NCBI GenBank assembly: GCA_016926925.1
Contig: JAFGNQ010000352.1
Coordinates: 1 to 6,593, forward strand
From: Candidatus Aminicenantota bacterium
GTDB lineage: Bacteria > Acidobacteriota > Aminicenantia > Aminicenantales > Aminicenantaceae
Reading direction: 5' to 3'
Length of the DNA: 6,593 bases
Below are positions 5,505 through 6,593 of the stretch, piece after piece. The position numbers and the translations under genes were made by a program. The stretch's first letter is position 1. The number at the start of each line of letters is the position of its first letter. The notes under the pieces were generated by a model that was not told the DNA's origin, ran no database searches, and saw only the letters and a program-made list of their open reading frames with translations.

Positions 5505-6526
5505 AACATTGGGATCCGAATAAGCACACAAGGTTGAACACCTTCTCCTACTATTGGAAGAGAAACAACTGGATGTTCGATCCTCGCGCCTATTGGGGCC
5601 GTTATGAAGATATCCGCATACAAAAACCGATTTTTTTCCTTGGTGTTCAATGCAGCGGGCTGACTCTGGTCTCGAGAATGTTGAGAAGGCATCCTGCCGT
5701 TGTTTCCGTGACCGGCAACCGGAAATATTGGTCGGGCGCGGACGAGATGCACACTGTTCTCGGGCCCATACTTCCGGCCGAGTTGGCCGGAACACGCTAT
5801 AAAGTTCCCTTTGCGGATCATCCCGTCTACACACCTCCCAGAAGCTGGACATACGCGTGCGATGAACTTCTCCCATATTATCGGAAAAGCTCCGAGGATG
5901 CGAATCCCGCGATGTCACAGAAATTCAAGCGAGTCCTCCGTATGCTCATGGCACGCCACGCCCTGGATAAGAGCGAGGTGCGGTTCACGGATAAAAGCCA
6001 GGTTTATACCGTGAGGGTTCCAATGATAACCGCCTTGCTGCGGGGCCACGACCCAAAATTCATACTTATCGTTATGAATCCTTATTCTCTCTGTTATAAA
6101 GCGGCTATGGGCAAGGCTGCGGATATGAAACGGCTTCAGAACCGGCTCTCGTTCGAGAAACGCCTTGAAGTGTGCGCCCAACACTGGTCCAATTCCATGC
6201 AATGCGCTCTGGATCACCGGGCAACCGGCATGAAAATCGTGCGGTTCGAGGATTTGCTCCGGGATCCTGCTTGTATGATGCGGGAGATCTGCGAATTTGT
6301 GGAATTGAGTTTTGACGAAGATCTCCTGCCTCAGCCCCACCATCGGATTCCTTTGGGGTCGCGCTTCTTGGACCGTTGGTACCCCCTGGAACCGGAGAGA
6401 GATCGGGGATACCTCGAACAAATCCGGAAATCCGAACTCGATATACTGGAGTCGCGATGCGGGAAATTAGCTGAGGAACTCGGTTACGGTACGAATCTCG
6501 ATACCGAGCAAGGCTTTTGTGATTGA
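5501..6526 (+). CDS. Divergent sulfotransferase-like protein
   Basis: This 341-residue protein aligns in outline with PAPS sulfotransferases. PIFFLGVQCSGLTLVSRMLRR (43-63) is at the 5'-phosphosulfate loop, RFTDKSQVY (161-169) is at the usual E/D-K-T/S-P site, KFILIVMNPYSLCYK (186-200) is at the 3'-phosphate site, and IVRFEDLLRDP (246-256) is the typical late strand and acidic motif. Key residues differ from the family: P-R-S-G-T-T reads Q-C-S-G-L-T, the arginine before N-P is M192, and the serine eight residues later is K200. It may bind PAPS differently, use another donor, or be inactive. The ATG at 5501 overlaps the preceding stop as ATGA, which implies translational coupling; there is no strong Shine-Dalgarno. 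An in-frame TTG at 5420 would add 27 residues inside the previous gene and is less likely. Superfamily call is fairly sure, activity is not. Confidence 0.85.
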   Translation: MKHWDPNKHTRLNTFSYYWKRNNWMFDPRAYWGRYEDIRIQKPIFFLGVQCSGLTLVSRMLRRHPAVVSVTGNRKYWSGADEMHTVLGPILPAELAGTRYKVPFADHPVYTPPRSWTYACDELLPYYRKSSEDANPAMSQKFKRVLRMLMARHALDKSEVRFTDKSQVYTVRVPMITALLRGHDPKFILIVMNPYSLCYKAAMGKAADMKRLQNRLSFEKRLEVCAQHWSNSMQCALDHRATGMKIVRFEDLLRDPACMMREICEFVELSFDEDLLPQPHHRIPLGSRFLDRWYPLEPERDRGYLEQIRKSELDILESRCGKLAEELGYGTNLDTEQGFCD

Positions 6527-6593
6527 TTATGCGGTTCGAAAGAAAAACCCAGGGTTGTCTGCGCTCCAGTCGGATTTTTCACGCCATTCCCTC
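6519..6593 (+). CDS. Possible 5' end of a further gene (partial, frame uncertain)
   Basis: The last 67 bases after the sulfotransferase stop are open in all three + frames, so the frame cannot be fixed. One candidate starts at GTG 6519, overlaps the previous gene by 8 bp, has AAGG 5 nt upstream and reads MIDYAVRKKNPG onward. Another starts at ATG 6529, two bases after the stop, without a Shine-Dalgarno, and reads MRFERKTQGCLR onward. Either fits tight packing in an operon. No family can be recognised. Confidence 0.3.
   Translation, partial: MIDYAVRKKNPGLSALQSDFSRHSL

Noticed and set aside
5270..5918. Two - strand open frames of about 180 residues each
   Set aside because: They overlap each other and lie antisense to the glycosyltransferase and sulfotransferase, whose motifs are clear. 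Their compositions are not protein-like.

Overview
The window looks like part of a bacterial cell-surface polysaccharide locus that makes a sulfated and possibly methylated glycan. It holds five complete genes: a glycosyltransferase-like/sulfotransferase fusion, two GT-B (GT4-like) glycosyltransferases, a SAM-dependent methyltransferase and a second, divergent sulfotransferase. There is also a probable gene fragment at each edge. Gene density, Shine-Dalgarno sites, an ATGA start/stop overlap and balanced base composition point to a bacterium. The 4281-5504 enzyme resembles the sugar transferases found with PEP-CTERM/exosortase systems, and sulfotransferases in such loci are common in Gram-negative environmental lineages. 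A proteobacterium or Desulfobacterota-like organism is therefore a reasonable but unproven guess. There is no tRNA, rRNA, CRISPR array, transposase or recombinase.

Layout. Positions 2-115 are open in one frame and probably carry the end of an upstream gene; a terminator-like hairpin lies in the same stretch. The fusion gene (125-2062) and a GT4-like glycosyltransferase (2075-3187) follow on the + strand, 12 bp apart, with the stop of the first overlapping the ribosome binding site of the second. The methyltransferase (3209-3934) is on the - strand and converges on the glycosyltransferase with only 21 bp between them. Between the methyltransferase and the next + strand gene is a roughly 350-bp divergent intergenic region (3935-4280). 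A second + strand unit follows: a GT4 glycosyltransferase (4281-5504) and a sulfotransferase (5501-6526) joined by a 4-bp ATGA overlap. A further frame starts at the right edge.

How the genes fit together. The glycosyltransferases would build an oligosaccharide on the cytoplasmic face of the membrane. The methyltransferase and the two sulfotransferases would decorate it, or a lipid or protein carrier, using SAM and PAPS. No PAPS synthesis, flippase or polymerase gene is visible, so this is a fragment of a larger locus. The acceptors cannot be read from the sequence.

The most unusual part is non-coding. The divergent region has a plausible promoter for the - strand methyltransferase and one for the + strand glycosyltransferase. 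Between them is a chain of inverted repeats. The largest has 27-nt arms with 23 Watson-Crick pairs, interrupted at two places by the same tandem G-A/A-G mismatch, and a 24-nt loop that contains a two-tier G-quadruplex motif. This looks like selected single-strand (RNA or ssDNA) structure or a cruciform-type regulatory or mobile element. I do not recognise it as a named family.
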